From NCBI GenBank assembly GCA_900472605.1, contig UCJD01000004.1, forward strand, positions 1 to 64,000: DNA of 64,000 nt, given 5' to 3'. The number at the start of each line of letters is the position of its first letter. The first letter of the stretch is position 1. Source of the DNA: Hyphomicrobiales bacterium (GTDB taxonomy: Bacteria; Pseudomonadota; Alphaproteobacteria; Rhizobiales; Rhizobiaceae). A model generated the notes under the pieces. It did not search any database. It was given only the letters and a program-made list of their open reading frames with translations, and was not told the origin of the DNA. The position numbers and the translations under genes were made by a program. Shown here piece by piece: positions 17,278-25,848 of the stretch.

Positions 17278-18157
17278 CCAGCCGCAGGCGCTCAGCGCCT
17301 GCCTCGCGTCGCTGGCGGGGCAAGCCGACGTGAAGCAGGCCGTCGAGATCATCGTGGTCGACAATGGTTCGAAAACGCAGCCGGTCGACATCTGCTCCGC
17401 ATTCGCGTCGGTCACGCTGCTGTCGGAACTCATTCCAGGGCCGGGGCCGGCACGCAACCGGGGGGTATCGCATGCCAGCGGCGAGATACTGGCCTTCATC
17501 GATGCCGATTGCCTGGCGGGCAAGGGCTGGCTTGCCGAGATCGAGCGGCAATTCTCGACCGATCCCGATCGCTCCATCCTGGGCGGCGATGTGCGCATCG
17601 CCTATGAGGACGCCGATCATCTGACGATGCTCGAAGCCTATGAGAGCGTGTTCGCCTATCGAATGAAGGAATACATCGCCAAGCAGGGCTTTACCGGAAC
17701 CGGCAATCTGGCCATGAGCGCCGAGGTATTCTCGGCCGTCGGCCGCTTCGGCGGCATCGAGGTTGCCGAGGACCGTGACTGGGGACAACGCGCCCTGCGC
17801 CAGGGCTACAGCACGCATTATTGCCCCGGCATGATCGTCTATCACCCCGCCCGCAAGACCTTCGCCGAACTTGCGCAGAAGTGGGACCGGCACACGGCGC
17901 ATGATTTCGTGCGCGTACAGGCCAAGTCCGCCTGGCGGCTGCGCTGGATCGCGCGCACGCTCGCCGTGGCGCTGTCGCCGGGCGCCGGCCTTCTTTCCAT
18001 CATCCGCTCGGATCGTATCAAGGGTTTGCGCTCAAGGGCGCTCGCCTTCCTCGTCGTCGTCCTCATCCGTCTCTATAGGGCGGCGATCATGCTTGGCCTG
18101 GCATTCGGCGGCAGTGCCGAGAAGATGAGCGGACGCTGGAACCGCAAGACCGTCTAG
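17249..18157 (+). CDS. Family 2 glycosyltransferase
   Basis: 302 residues from the ATG at 17249, which overlaps the end of the GT4 gene by 29 bases. GT2 fold: [32 protein letters not shown] (first Asp motif), [20 protein letters not shown] and IDADC (DxD metal/nucleotide site), [14 protein letters not shown] and EDRDWGQRA (catalytic ED region). A hydrophobic stretch near the C-terminus ([20 protein letters not shown]) suggests membrane association. It likely adds a sugar in the exopolysaccharide pathway started or extended by the adjacent GT4. The encoded order GT4-GT2, divergent from a second GT2 and a deacetylase, is typical of a repeat-unit assembly locus. Donor sugar unknown. Confidence 0.87.
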   Translation: MISVIIPHLDQPQALSACLASLAGQADVKQAVEIIVVDNGSKTQPVDICSAFASVTLLSELIPGPGPARNRGVSHASGEILAFIDADCLAGKGWLAEIERQFSTDPDRSILGGDVRIAYEDADHLTMLEAYESVFAYRMKEYIAKQGFTGTGNLAMSAEVFSAVGRFGGIEVAEDRDWGQRALRQGYSTHYCPGMIVYHPARKTFAELAQKWDRHTAHDFVRVQAKSAWRLRWIARTLAVALSPGAGLLSIIRSDRIKGLRSRALAFLVVVLIRLYRAAIMLGLAFGGSAEKMSGRWNRKTV

Positions 18158-18299
18158 GCGCGTCGGCCGGGCGATGCCCGATCTCAAAAAAGCAGACGTC
18201 GCAACCATTGTTCGGACGCGTCGTGGACTCCATATACCTTTTGATTACGGCGGCCGTCTTCAGCGGTCGCCTCCACTTGTTGATGACAAAGGTATTGCC

Positions 18300-19286
18300 A
18301 TGACCCCTCTTTCCATCCTCGAACTTGTTCGCGTGACGGAGGAGACGGATGCCCGTGGCGCCCTCGACAACGCGCGCGATCTGGCAGCGCATGCGGAAGA
18401 GTGGGGCTACCGGCGCATCTGGGTCGCTGAACATCACAACATGATCGGGATTGCGAGTGCCGCGACATCGGTCGTGCTTGCCCATCTCGCGGCGGGCACG
18501 AAGACGATCCGCGTCGGCGCCGGTGGCATCATGCTGCCCAACCACTCTCCCTATGTCATCGCCGAGCAGTTCGGCACGCTGGCGCGCCTGTTTCCCGATC
18601 GCATCGATCTCGGGCTCGGCCGTGCGCCCGGAACGGACCAGATGACGCTTCGCGCGCTTCGCCGCTCGCCCGAGGCGGCCGACCAGTTCCCGCAGGATGT
18701 GCTCGAGCTGCAGGCGTTCCTCGCGCCGGCCGGTCCGAACCAGCGGATACAGGCGGTTCCTGCCGCCGGCACCGAAGTGCCGCTCTGGATTCTCGGCTCC
18801 AGCAATTTCGGCGCCATGCTCGCGGGCGAACTCGGCCTACCCTACGCTTTCGCGTCCCATTTCGCGCCCGAGCTTCTGCTCCAGGCGCTGCAAATCTATC
18901 GCAGCCGTTTCAAGCCGTCCGAGCAGCTGTCGCAGCCTTACGCCATGGTCGGCGTCAACGTGATTGCGGCCGAAACCGATGCCGAGGCGCGCCGGCTTGC
19001 GACGACGCAGCAAATGTCCTTCACCAACATGTTCCGTGGCACGCGCGGGCTAAGCCAGCCGCCGATCGACGATATCGAGACCTATTGGTCGCCGATGGAA
19101 AAGGCGCAGGCCCAGCAGATGCTCGCCCGTTCGATCATCGGCTCGCCCGAGACGGTTCGCGTCGGGCTTCAGAAGCTTGTCGCGGAAACCGGCGCCGACG
19201 AACTGATAATCGTGTCCGACGTTTATGATCACGGCGCGCGCTTGCGGTCGTTCGAGATGATCGCCGAGGTCGGGCGAAAGATCTGA
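18300..19286 (+). CDS. LLM-class flavin-dependent oxidoreductase (luciferase-like monooxygenase)
   Basis: 328 residues from the ATG at 18300, preceded by AAAGG at good distance; the open frame upstream lacks a ribosome site. Bacterial luciferase-like TIM barrel: [14 protein letters not shown] near residue 40, [35 protein letters not shown], and a C-terminal [12 protein letters not shown] segment that is the usual end of the group-1 subfamily (YhbW-type). Members use reduced FMN to oxidise small organic molecules. It is not part of the polysaccharide operon: 142 bases separate it from the GT2 gene. The substrate cannot be read from sequence. Confidence 0.9.
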   Translation: MTPLSILELVRVTEETDARGALDNARDLAAHAEEWGYRRIWVAEHHNMIGIASAATSVVLAHLAAGTKTIRVGAGGIMLPNHSPYVIAEQFGTLARLFPDRIDLGLGRAPGTDQMTLRALRRSPEAADQFPQDVLELQAFLAPAGPNQRIQAVPAAGTEVPLWILGSSNFGAMLAGELGLPYAFASHFAPELLLQALQIYRSRFKPSEQLSQPYAMVGVNVIAAETDAEARRLATTQQMSFTNMFRGTRGLSQPPIDDIETYWSPMEKAQAQQMLARSIIGSPETVRVGLQKLVAETGADELIIVSDVYDHGARLRSFEMIAEVGRKI

Positions 19287-19362
19287 CGCTCACTTAATTC
19301 ACATTCAGCGCAATCGAGACGGGTTGCGTATCGCATGAAGACGCCACCATTGGAGACAAAGC

Positions 19363-20238
19363 ATGGCCAATTCGACTGAGTATACGCCGCCAAAGATCTG
19401 GACCTGGAACAAGGACAGCGGCGGGCGTTTCGCCAACATCAATCGGCCGATTGCCGGCGCAACGCATGAAAAGGAACTGCCGGTCGGGCGCCATCCTCTG
19501 CAGCTCTATTCACTCGGCACGCCGAATGGCGTCAAGGTGACGATCATGCTCGAGGAGCTTCTCGCCGCCGGTCACAGCGGTGCGGAATATGATGCCTGGC
19601 TGATCAGGATCGGCGATGGCGACCAGTTCGGCAGCGGCTTCGTCGAGGCCAATCCGAACTCCAAGATCCCCGCGCTGGTCGACCGCAGCGGTGCCGAGCC
19701 GATCCGCGTTTTCGAATCCGGCTCGATCCTCACCTATCTCGCCGAGAAGTTTCAGGCCTTCCTGCCGACGGAGCCGGCCGCCCGCGCTGAATGCTTCTCC
19801 TGGCTCTTCTGGCAGATGGGCAGCGCCCCCTATCTCGGCGGCGGCTTCGGCCATTTCTACGCCTACGCACCGACCAAGATCGAATATGCGATCGATCGCT
19901 TCGCGATGGAGACCAAGCGTCAACTCGACGTGCTCGATCGCCGCCTCGCCGAGAGCGAGTATCTGGGTGGCGCCGAGTATACCATCGCCGACATGGCCGT
20001 CTGGCCCTGGTATGGCGGCTTGGTGAAGGGCTGGATCTACGAAGCGGCGGAGTTCCTGCAGGTTCAGGAATACAAGAATATCCAGCGCTGGGCCGATCAG
20101 ATCGGCGAGCGCAAGCCGGTCCAGCGCGGGCGCATGGTCAACCGTCTCTCAGGCGAACCGTCGAGCCAGCTGTGGGAGCGTCACGACGCCAGCGACTTCG
20201 ACACCAAGACGCAGGATAAGATCGGCGCTGCTGGTTAA
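19363..20238 (+). CDS. yghU: Glutathione-dependent disulfide-bond oxidoreductase YghU
   Basis: 291 residues, glutathione S-transferase superfamily of the Nu class. The N-terminal extension (TPPKIWTWNKDSGGRFANIN) before the thioredoxin-like domain is the hallmark of YghU. LYSLGTPNGVKVTIMLEELL opens the GSH site, NPNSKIPALVDRSG carries the cis-Pro, and FESGSILTYLAEKF the GSH gamma-Glu-binding Ser. The all-helical C-terminal domain (about 135-270) ends in the W/RG-rich tail of the family. E. coli YghU reduces disulfides and peroxides with two bound GSH. It has its own promoter region after the LLM gene (76-bp gap) and converges on the LtrA gene. Confidence 0.93.
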   Translation: MANSTEYTPPKIWTWNKDSGGRFANINRPIAGATHEKELPVGRHPLQLYSLGTPNGVKVTIMLEELLAAGHSGAEYDAWLIRIGDGDQFGSGFVEANPNSKIPALVDRSGAEPIRVFESGSILTYLAEKFQAFLPTEPAARAECFSWLFWQMGSAPYLGGGFGHFYAYAPTKIEYAIDRFAMETKRQLDVLDRRLAESEYLGGAEYTIADMAVWPWYGGLVKGWIYEAAEFLQVQEYKNIQRWADQIGERKPVQRGRMVNRLSGEPSSQLWERHDASDFDTKTQDKIGAAG

Positions 20239-20256
20239 GCTTCAGATCGCTCGCCT

Positions 20257-20281
20257 CCGGGTCGCTATCTCGGCGATCCGG
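20257..20281 (+). terminator. Hairpin between converging yghU and LtrA genes
   Basis: Stem CCGGGTCGC / GCGATCCGG (nine pairs including one G-T) with a 7-base loop, 19 bases after the yghU stop. There is no T-run, so termination strength is uncertain. It lies between two converging genes. Confidence 0.4.
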
Positions 20282-20325
20282 ATATAGCTCCCTCGCCGAT
20301 GGGCGAATGAGTGAGCTGACGCGGC

Positions 20326-21489
20326 TCAGGCGGTGGTCGCGCTCGCCTTTCGCAACGCGATGTATTCCCACAAGGCGACCAGCAACAGCGTGACGGTGCT
20401 CACCATCTGTATCGTGAAGTTCTGCTGCACCGGCATCAGGACGGCAGTCGCCAGCAGAATGGCGAGCCCGCCGATGTGAGACAGCGGCAGTTTGCGCGCG
20501 GCGGTGAATTTCAGCCAGGCATTCCCTATCAGAAACAGGCCCGGCCCGCCGAGAATGGCAAGCGCGGTCTTCAGGCTGCTGTGCTCTTCGGGATGCGACA
20601 GGCTGAAATCCTCGCCGACGGCGGTGAGGATGATGCCGGCGACGATCGGCAGGTGACCGTAGGTGAAAAGGCCATGCGCCACGGTTTCGGGTGCCGAGGT
20701 CGCTTCCGCCTTGTCGGCGGCCTTTTGCTGGCCGTGATGGAAATAGATCCACCACATGAACCCTGTCGTCAGGAAGGCGCTGCAGAACACCATGACCGAG
20801 AGGGTCGACTGCATGTGTTCCGCGGCGGTCCTGCCCGTCGTGAGAATGGTCTCGCCGAGGCAGAGAATGACGAAGAGTGCACAACGCTCGGCCATGTGCT
20901 CGCCCGATATGTCGAGCGTTTCGCGCGGCGAGCTTCCCAAACCGGGCACCCAGTAGCGCGCCAGCGGCGAGACGTATTCGATCAGCAGTGCGACGGCCCA
21001 AAAGGCGACGCGCGCCTCGAGGCTGGCGAATCCGCCGATCATCCAGAAGACGCTGGAAGCGATCACCCAGACGGTGATGCGCACGAAGGTGAGATATGAG
21101 GGGCGATCGACGCCCCTGAAGGCGTAGAGCATGAAAGCCGAGCGGACGATCTGCATCGCGCAGTAGAGCGCCGCGAATGCCGGTCCCTGATGCTTGAATG
21201 CCTCGGGCAGTGCGATCGCAAGCAGTATGCCGCCGAACATGAGGGCAAAGAGCAGCAGCCGCACCGCTTCCTTGTCGGTGTCGAGCAGGTTGGTGATCCA
21301 GGTCGTGTAGACCCACAGCCACCAGATCGCCAGGATCAGCAGGATCGATTCCGCCAGCGTCGTCGAACTGAAGTCTTCGACCAGGGTATGCGACAGCTGG
21401 ATCAGCGCGAATACGAAGACGAGATCGAAGAACAGCTCCGGAAAGCTGGCCTTCGTCTTCTCGGCGCTTTTGCCACGGATCAGGCTCAA
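20326..21489 (-). CDS. Low temperature requirement A (LtrA) family membrane protein
   Basis: 387 residues with about ten to twelve hydrophobic helices filling nearly the whole length. The family signature FPELFFDLVFVFALIQLSH (about 16-34) and the acidic CLGETILTTGR element in the middle are clear. LtrA was named for a Listeria mutant that failed to grow in the cold; the biochemical activity of the family is unknown. Start is a TTG at 21489 with GGAGGG six bases upstream. It lies downstream of a small two-helix membrane protein on the same strand, only about 30 bases apart, so the two are probably co-transcribed. Confidence 0.88.
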   Translation of the reverse strand: MSLIRGKSAEKTKASFPELFFDLVFVFALIQLSHTLVEDFSSTTLAESILLILAIWWLWVYTTWITNLLDTDKEAVRLLLFALMFGGILLAIALPEAFKHQGPAFAALYCAMQIVRSAFMLYAFRGVDRPSYLTFVRITVWVIASSVFWMIGGFASLEARVAFWAVALLIEYVSPLARYWVPGLGSSPRETLDISGEHMAERCALFVILCLGETILTTGRTAAEHMQSTLSVMVFCSAFLTTGFMWWIYFHHGQQKAADKAEATSAPETVAHGLFTYGHLPIVAGIILTAVGEDFSLSHPEEHSSLKTALAILGGPGLFLIGNAWLKFTAARKLPLSHIGGLAILLATAVLMPVQQNFTIQMVSTVTLLLVALWEYIALRKASATTA

Positions 21490-21519
21490 CGCGATCCCTC
21501 CATCGATCGAGCCAAGGCC

Positions 21520-21687
21520 TTAGAATACCGCCAGATATTTCAGCAGCGAAATGATGCCGATGATGATCACGATGATCTGCACGATCTGCTTTGCTCTTGC
21601 ATCGATCGGCAAGCGAGCAACCAGGTACAAGACAAGGACGATCACCAGGAAGGTTATCAGAATTCCGATCAGTATGGATGTTGCCAT
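21520..21687 (-). CDS. Small two-helix membrane protein (Thivi_2564-like)
   Basis: A 55-residue protein. Two hydrophobic helices (about 4-24 and 34-50) flank a short polar hinge, ARLPIDARAKQ. This pattern of one helix, a PxDxRAK hinge and a second helix ending LLKYL is that of the small Thivi_2564-type membrane proteins common in proteobacteria; function unknown. GGAG lies about 13 bases before the ATG. It is 30 bases upstream of LtrA on the same strand and may share its promoter. Confidence 0.75.
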   Translation of the reverse strand: MATSILIGILITFLVIVLVLYLVARLPIDARAKQIVQIIVIIIGIISLLKYLAVF

Positions 21688-21864
21688 TTGGATCCCACTC
21701 CGTTGAAAAATCTTTTAGTCACAGAGCGTTAGATAAATCTCTCTTTCGAAAAGGAAAGGATGGGCGATCGAGAAACTCTATAGCGGCAGTCGGATGGAGC
21801 GCACGCATGGTCAGAGGAACCTTCGGTCTCGCCGTGAGTTCAGGACGAAAGGGAGAAGACGATC

Positions 21865-22050
21865 ATGCCCGCAAAATCGAAAGCGCAGCAGAAGGCAGCC
21901 GGCGCAGCCCTGTCCGCCAAGCGCGGTGAAACGCCGAAAAGCAAGCTCAAGGGTGCATCCCGGGAGATGGTGGAGTCCATGACGGAAAAGCAGCTCGAGG
22001 AATTCGCCTCCACACAGACCAAGGGCAAGCCGGAGCACGTCTCCAAATAG
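21865..22050 (+). CDS. DUF3008 family small basic protein
   Basis: 61 residues, lysine- and alanine-rich. MPAKSKAQQKAAGAALSAKR followed by a helical segment SREMVESMTEKQLEEFAST is the complete DUF3008 pattern. Such proteins are widespread in rhizobia and other proteobacteria; their function is not known, though stress association is common. GGGAGAAGACG precedes the ATG. Stands alone, converging on the dipeptidase gene. Confidence 0.85.
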   Translation: MPAKSKAQQKAAGAALSAKRGETPKSKLKGASREMVESMTEKQLEEFASTQTKGKPEHVSK

Positions 22051-22087
22051 CCCGTGGCTTCTGCTTTCTACGCCGCGGTTGCGTTGA

Positions 22088-22104
22088 GGGCGGCTTAGCC
22101 GCCC
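22088..22104. terminator. Hairpin overlapping the dipeptidase stop codon
   Basis: GGGCGGC-TTA-GCCGCCC: a 7-bp perfect stem with a 3-base loop that is itself the dipeptidase stop codon on the minus strand. It lies 37 bases after the converging DUF3008 gene, so it may end both transcripts. No T-run. Confidence 0.4.
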
Positions 22105-23132
22105 CAGCTGCGCTCGAGCACGCTGATCCAGTTGGCGTGGGTGATCTTGACCAGCGCTTCCTCATCGAAGCCGCCGGCGCGAAACGCGTCGATCAGCAGA
22201 GGCAGCCCGGTCGCGTCCTTCATCGCGGCCGGTATTGTCGTACCATCGAAATCCGAGCCCAGCGCGACATGGTCGATGCCGATGCGATCGGCGATATAGG
22301 CGGCGTGGCGCACGAGAAGGTCAAGGCTGGTATCGGCATTCCGGGTGCCGTCGTCGCGCAGGAAGAGTACGCCGAAATTGATGCCGACGAGACCGCCCGT
22401 GTCGCGGATCGCGTCAAGCTGCCGGTCGGTGAGGTTGCGGCTGTGCGGGCTGATCTGGTGGACGTTGGAGTGCGAGGCGACCAGTGGCGCGTTCGAGAGC
22501 TTGGCGATGTCCCAAAAGCCCTGTTCGTTCATATGCGAGAGATCGACCATGATCCTCAGCTCGTTGCAGGCGCGGATCAGATCCTTGCCGGCGTCGGTGA
22601 GCCCGGGGCCGATATCGGGCGATGACGGGAAGCGGAACGGAACGCCGTAGGCGAAGATGTTCGGTCGGCTCCATACCGGACCGAGCGTACGAAGTCCGGT
22701 CTGATGCAGGACATAGAGCGCATCGAGATCAGCGGTGATCGCTTCCGCGCCTTCGATATGCATGACGGCCGCGAATGCGCCGGTTTCGATCGATCGGCGG
22801 ATATCGCCCGCCGTACGGCAGACTTTCAGCCCGCCGGCGCTCTGTGACTCGATCTCGAAGAGAATGCGCGCCATCGCAAGAGTGCGGTCCAGCGATTCCG
22901 GCTGTGCCGGCGTCAGGAAGTCGCCATTGGCGTCCTTCCCCATGCTGGGCGAGGGGATATAGATCGCGCAAAGCCCACCCGCCAGACCGCCGGCGCGCGC
23001 TTTGGGAAGATCGATATGTCCCGCCGCCTCTCCCTCGATAAACGCCTTGGCTGGTTGCGCGATGCCCGAATGCTGCAGCCGGAGCAATACGTCGTTGTGG
23101 CCGTCGAAAACCGGCATGAGTGCGTTTGGCAT
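22095..23132 (-). CDS. Membrane dipeptidase family (M19) zinc peptidase
   Basis: 345 residues from the ATG at 23132; the frame stays open upstream but homology begins at PVFDGHNDVLLRL. M19 TIM barrel: D-G-H-N-D (His12, Asp14) are the first zinc ligands, HIEGAEAI carries the bridging Glu, VDLSHMN and VASHSNVHQISPHSRN the later His ligands, and ALGSDFDG the catalytic Asp region. The family hydrolyses dipeptides, including D-amino-acid ones, and is often linked to amine or opine catabolism. No signal peptide, so cytoplasmic. No co-directional partner is close enough to name a pathway; the 114-aa orphan gene lies 120 bases upstream. Confidence 0.92.
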   Translation of the reverse strand: MPNALMPVFDGHNDVLLRLQHSGIAQPAKAFIEGEAAGHIDLPKARAGGLAGGLCAIYIPSPSMGKDANGDFLTPAQPESLDRTLAMARILFEIESQSAGGLKVCRTAGDIRRSIETGAFAAVMHIEGAEAITADLDALYVLHQTGLRTLGPVWSRPNIFAYGVPFRFPSSPDIGPGLTDAGKDLIRACNELRIMVDLSHMNEQGFWDIAKLSNAPLVASHSNVHQISPHSRNLTDRQLDAIRDTGGLVGINFGVLFLRDDGTRNADTSLDLLVRHAAYIADRIGIDHVALGSDFDGTTIPAAMKDATGLPLLIDAFRAGGFDEEALVKITHANWISVLERSWGG

Positions 23133-23252
23133 GATGGGGAAAGTCCTGCGTGTGTTTGCGTGCGCGCCTTCGTATGACAGGTCGGCCCTCCCGCGCAAAC
23201 CCAAACCGCGAGCCACGCGTCGAAAAACGCGCGGCCGGCCGGTCCTGTCTGG

Positions 23253-23597
23253 TTATTGCCTGAGGTAGGCGGACGACAGCGGGCCGAGTTCGGCCGATAT
23301 CTGGCGCCATCTCGCCGGCTGGGCGCCCGTGCGAGAAATCATCGCCTCGATCAGGCCGGTGGAAACGGCGTCCTTCAGTCTTCCGTCGCCGTTGCGCATG
23401 CCGAGCTCGATCAGCTCGAACACCCGCTGCTTGTCCTCAAGCGTCGAAAACCGTTCGGCAATCATCCAGCCCATGTCGGAATAGAATGTGTGCATGTCCT
23501 CGAGAGCGGTGGGTTCGACATCCTCGATGACGTTCTCCAGCGTGGAGGTGACAGGGACGTGCTGTGCCAGTTCGGCGGTGATCGCCTTCGTATCCAT
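23253..23597 (-). CDS. Hypothetical protein, 114 aa, possibly DUF7674-like
   Basis: I do not firmly recognise this gene. It is acidic and mostly helical, with no signal peptide or membrane segment. The end of the sequence (GLIEAMISRTG, then SAELGPLSSAYL) recalls DUF7674-type small proteins, which end in a similar LGP-x3-Y pattern and are sometimes immunity-like; this is weak. AAGGA lies before the ATG. It is 56 bases downstream of the XRE regulator gene on the same strand and probably co-transcribed with it. Confidence 0.7.
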   Translation of the reverse strand: MDTKAITAELAQHVPVTSTLENVIEDVEPTALEDMHTFYSDMGWMIAERFSTLEDKQRVFELIELGMRNGDGRLKDAVSTGLIEAMISRTGAQPARWRQISAELGPLSSAYLRQ

Positions 23598-23653
23598 TGT
23601 CCTATCCTTGTTCTTGTCTGCAGTGATCGGTCAGCCACGTCGCGGCTTTCCGC

Positions 23654-23941
23654 TCAGCTCGGGCGGTGAGCGTTGTCGTTCGCAACCGGCCATGTGGGTC
23701 CCGCCCCGTGCCCGCGCAGCAGCCATGCGAGGCTCACCTCAAGCGTATCGGCGATCGTTTCCAGATTGCCGGCCGCCGGCGCCGCGCGGTCGTTTTCCCA
23801 GGATGCCCAGATGTCGGGCGCAATGCCGAGGCTCCTCGCGGCGGCTTCGATGGAAAGCTTCACCGCGTCGCGGGCAAGCGACATGCGCCCACCCATCGTA
23901 TCGTCTTCGGCATCGGTCGGTTGCAGGCGGTCGATATACAT
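23654..23941 (-). CDS. XRE-family helix-turn-helix regulator
   Basis: 95 residues. The segment MSLARDAVKLSIEAAARSLG...WASWENDRAAPAAGNLETIA (about 20-62) is a Cro/CI-type HTH: recognition-helix W-x-x-W-E-N, followed by the typical loop and the helix that precedes LEVSLAWLLRGHG. Binds DNA, probably as a dimer; target unknown. AGGAG lies six bases before the ATG. The 114-aa gene follows on the same strand, a layout seen in small autoregulated pairs. It lies between the end of the betaine transporter operon and the orphan gene; the hairpin at 23967-23998 separates it from proX. Confidence 0.82.
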   Translation of the reverse strand: MYIDRLQPTDAEDDTMGGRMSLARDAVKLSIEAAARSLGIAPDIWASWENDRAAPAAGNLETIADTLEVSLAWLLRGHGAGPTWPVANDNAHRPS

Positions 23942-23966
23942 TCATCGCTCCTGTTCGGTCGAAGGG

Positions 23967-23998
23967 TCGCGCCCCGCCGAAAATCGGGCGAGGCGCGA
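23967..23998 (-). terminator. Terminator-like hairpin after proX
   Basis: Stem of about 11 pairs (TCGCGCC plus CGCC against GGCG plus GGCGCGA, one C-A mismatch) with a loop of about six bases, starting nine bases after the proX stop. There is no T-run. It probably ends or protects the proVWX mRNA. Confidence 0.5.
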
Positions 23999-24006
23999 TG
24001 ATGCGG

Positions 24007-24879
24007 TCAGCCTTCGTCGCCGATCCAGCTCTTCACCTGGTCGGGATGGTCCTGGATATATTTATCCACGGCCTGGTCGTAGGACGTTTCCTGCGCGGCA
24101 AACATCGCCGCTTCGAGATCTGGGATCGGCAGGTTCATGCGCGACAGGAAGGCGGCGACCTTGGGGTTGTCGGACTTGAAGTCCTTGCGGGCGAGAACAT
24201 CGACGTGCTCGGCTTCGCCGAGCGACTTCTTCGGGTCATCGAGATAGCGCAGCTTGTGCTTGCCGAACATCCAGTGCGGGCTCCAGGCGGTGGCCACGAA
24301 CCACTTCTCGCCGCGCATCGCGCGATCGACCGTGGTCAGCATGCCGGCCTCGCTGGAGATCTGCAGCTTGTAGCCGTCGAGCCCGTAGTCCTTCACTGCC
24401 TTTTCCGACAGCCGCGTAAGGCCTGCCCCCGGATCGATGCCCTGGATGGTGCCGGAGAGCTTCTTCTGCACGTCTTCCTTCTTCAGATCCTCGATCGAGC
24501 CGATCTGATCGGCGGGAATGTAGTCGGGGACCACCCAGCCGAGCTTGGCGCCGTCATAGACCGTGCCAAGCGTCTCGACCTTGTCCTTGACCTTGGCATA
24601 GTAGTCGGCATGCGTCTGAGGCAGCCAGGCCATCATCATCGTGTCGAGGTCGCCGCGTGCGACACCCTGATAGAGCGGCGCGACGTCGGCCTGCACGAGC
24701 TCGACCTTCTGGTTCAGCTTCGTCTCGATCACCTTGGCGGCAAGCTTGGTGACGAATTCGGCGTCGGACCAGGCGGCCCAGCCGATCTTCACCGGTTTGG
24801 CGTCCGCGGCCATGGTCGAGGTGACCGCGCCGCCGACGAGAGCGGCGGCAAGGCCGAGAGTTGCGAGTGTTTTGAACAT
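24007..24879 (-). CDS. proX: Glycine betaine ABC transporter substrate-binding protein
   Basis: 290 residues. A Sec signal peptide of about 25 residues (hydrophobic TLGLAAALVGGAVTS, cleavage near TMAA-DA) exports it to the periplasm. The mature part starts VKIGWAAWSDAEFVTKLAAK, the OpuAC-type fold for quaternary amines. Trp and Tyr residues spread over the sequence (GWAAW, LYQGV, MMMAWLPQTHADYY, WSPHWM) are candidates for the aromatic cage that binds the trimethylammonium group. Third gene of a V-W-X operon, 65 bases after the permease. Ligand: glycine betaine, proline betaine or choline; the exact one cannot be told from sequence. Confidence 0.9.
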   Translation of the reverse strand: MFKTLATLGLAAALVGGAVTSTMAADAKPVKIGWAAWSDAEFVTKLAAKVIETKLNQKVELVQADVAPLYQGVARGDLDTMMMAWLPQTHADYYAKVKDKVETLGTVYDGAKLGWVVPDYIPADQIGSIEDLKKEDVQKKLSGTIQGIDPGAGLTRLSEKAVKDYGLDGYKLQISSEAGMLTTVDRAMRGEKWFVATAWSPHWMFGKHKLRYLDDPKKSLGEAEHVDVLARKDFKSDNPKVAAFLSRMNLPIPDLEAAMFAAQETSYDQAVDKYIQDHPDQVKSWIGDEG

Positions 24880-24944
24880 GAGTGCTCCTTTTGTGAAGGT
24901 TCGCGTTTGGCAGGCCGTGGCGCGCCATGGTGAGGTGTCGAAGG

Positions 24945-25826
24945 TCAGGCCGTCGCCGGCTTCAGCTCTTCGCGTTCGCTTTTGCGGAACAGGCCCTGCC
25001 AGAATGCGGCGCGCGGCTTGCCCAGGCTCTGGGTGATGCGGTCGAGAATGACGGCGAGGATGACGACGGCGATGCCGCCCTCGAAACCGGTGCCGACGTC
25101 GAGACGCTGGATGCCCGTCAGAACCGTGTTGCCGATGCCGCCGGCGCCGATCATCGAGGCGATCACGACCATCGAGAGCGACAGCATGATCGTCTGGTTG
25201 ATACCAGCCATGATCGAGGGCAGGGCGTTCGGAAGCTGCACCTTGAATAGAAGCTGGGTCGCCGTGCAGCCGAAGGCATTGCCTGCCTCGATGAACTCTC
25301 CATCCACCTGGCGAATGCCGAGATTGGTCAGGCGAACCACCGGTGGCATCGAGAAGATGACCGTCGCGATCGCGCCCGGAACGGCGCCGAGGCCGAAGAA
25401 CATCGCGGCCGGGATCAGGTAGACGAAGGCAGGCATCGTCTGCATCAGGTCGAGGACCGGGCGCACGACGGCGGCGACGGAATCCTTGCGGGCCATGGCG
25501 ATGCCGAGCGGCAGTCCGACGAGCATGGCAATCAGCGTCGCGGCAATGACCAGCGACAAGGTCTCCATCATCGGACCCCAGAGCTCGATGTGGTCGACGA
25601 GCAGCAGGCCGAGCGCGGTGAACACCGCAAAGCCGATGCCGACGCGCCAGAGCGAGAGGATCACGAAGATCGCGATGCCAACCGGCATGGGGATCGCAAG
25701 CAGGGCGTTCTGGATGCCTGACGTCACGAAGCCGATCGTGGCCGCGATGAAATCAAGCACCGGTGAAAAATTGTCGAGCACATAATTGACGGCAGCGTCG
25801 ATGCCGTTTCCGATATCGAAGTTCAT
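24945..25826 (-). CDS. proW: Glycine betaine/proline ABC transporter permease
   Basis: 293 residues, ProW/OpuAB-type permease. An N-terminal helix and a hydrophobic pair precede the core with IAATLIAMLVGLPLGIAMAR. EAGNAFGCTATQLLFKVQLP (about 178-197) is the EAA loop that docks on the ATPase. The end, GGIAVVILAVILDRITQSLG, is typical of the family. It forms the inner-membrane channel with ProV as ATPase and ProX as periplasmic receptor. It is 22 bases downstream of proV, in one operon. Confidence 0.9.
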   Translation of the reverse strand: MNFDIGNGIDAAVNYVLDNFSPVLDFIAATIGFVTSGIQNALLAIPMPVGIAIFVILSLWRVGIGFAVFTALGLLLVDHIELWGPMMETLSLVIAATLIAMLVGLPLGIAMARKDSVAAVVRPVLDLMQTMPAFVYLIPAAMFFGLGAVPGAIATVIFSMPPVVRLTNLGIRQVDGEFIEAGNAFGCTATQLLFKVQLPNALPSIMAGINQTIMLSLSMVVIASMIGAGGIGNTVLTGIQRLDVGTGFEGGIAVVILAVILDRITQSLGKPRAAFWQGLFRKSEREELKPATA

Positions 25827-25848
25827 GATTTATCCGATGTGTTTGTGA

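Noticed and set aside
18165..18190. CGGGC-GAT-GCCCG hairpin followed by a run of A
   Set aside because: For the plus-strand GT2 gene the run should be T; on the minus strand no gene ends there.
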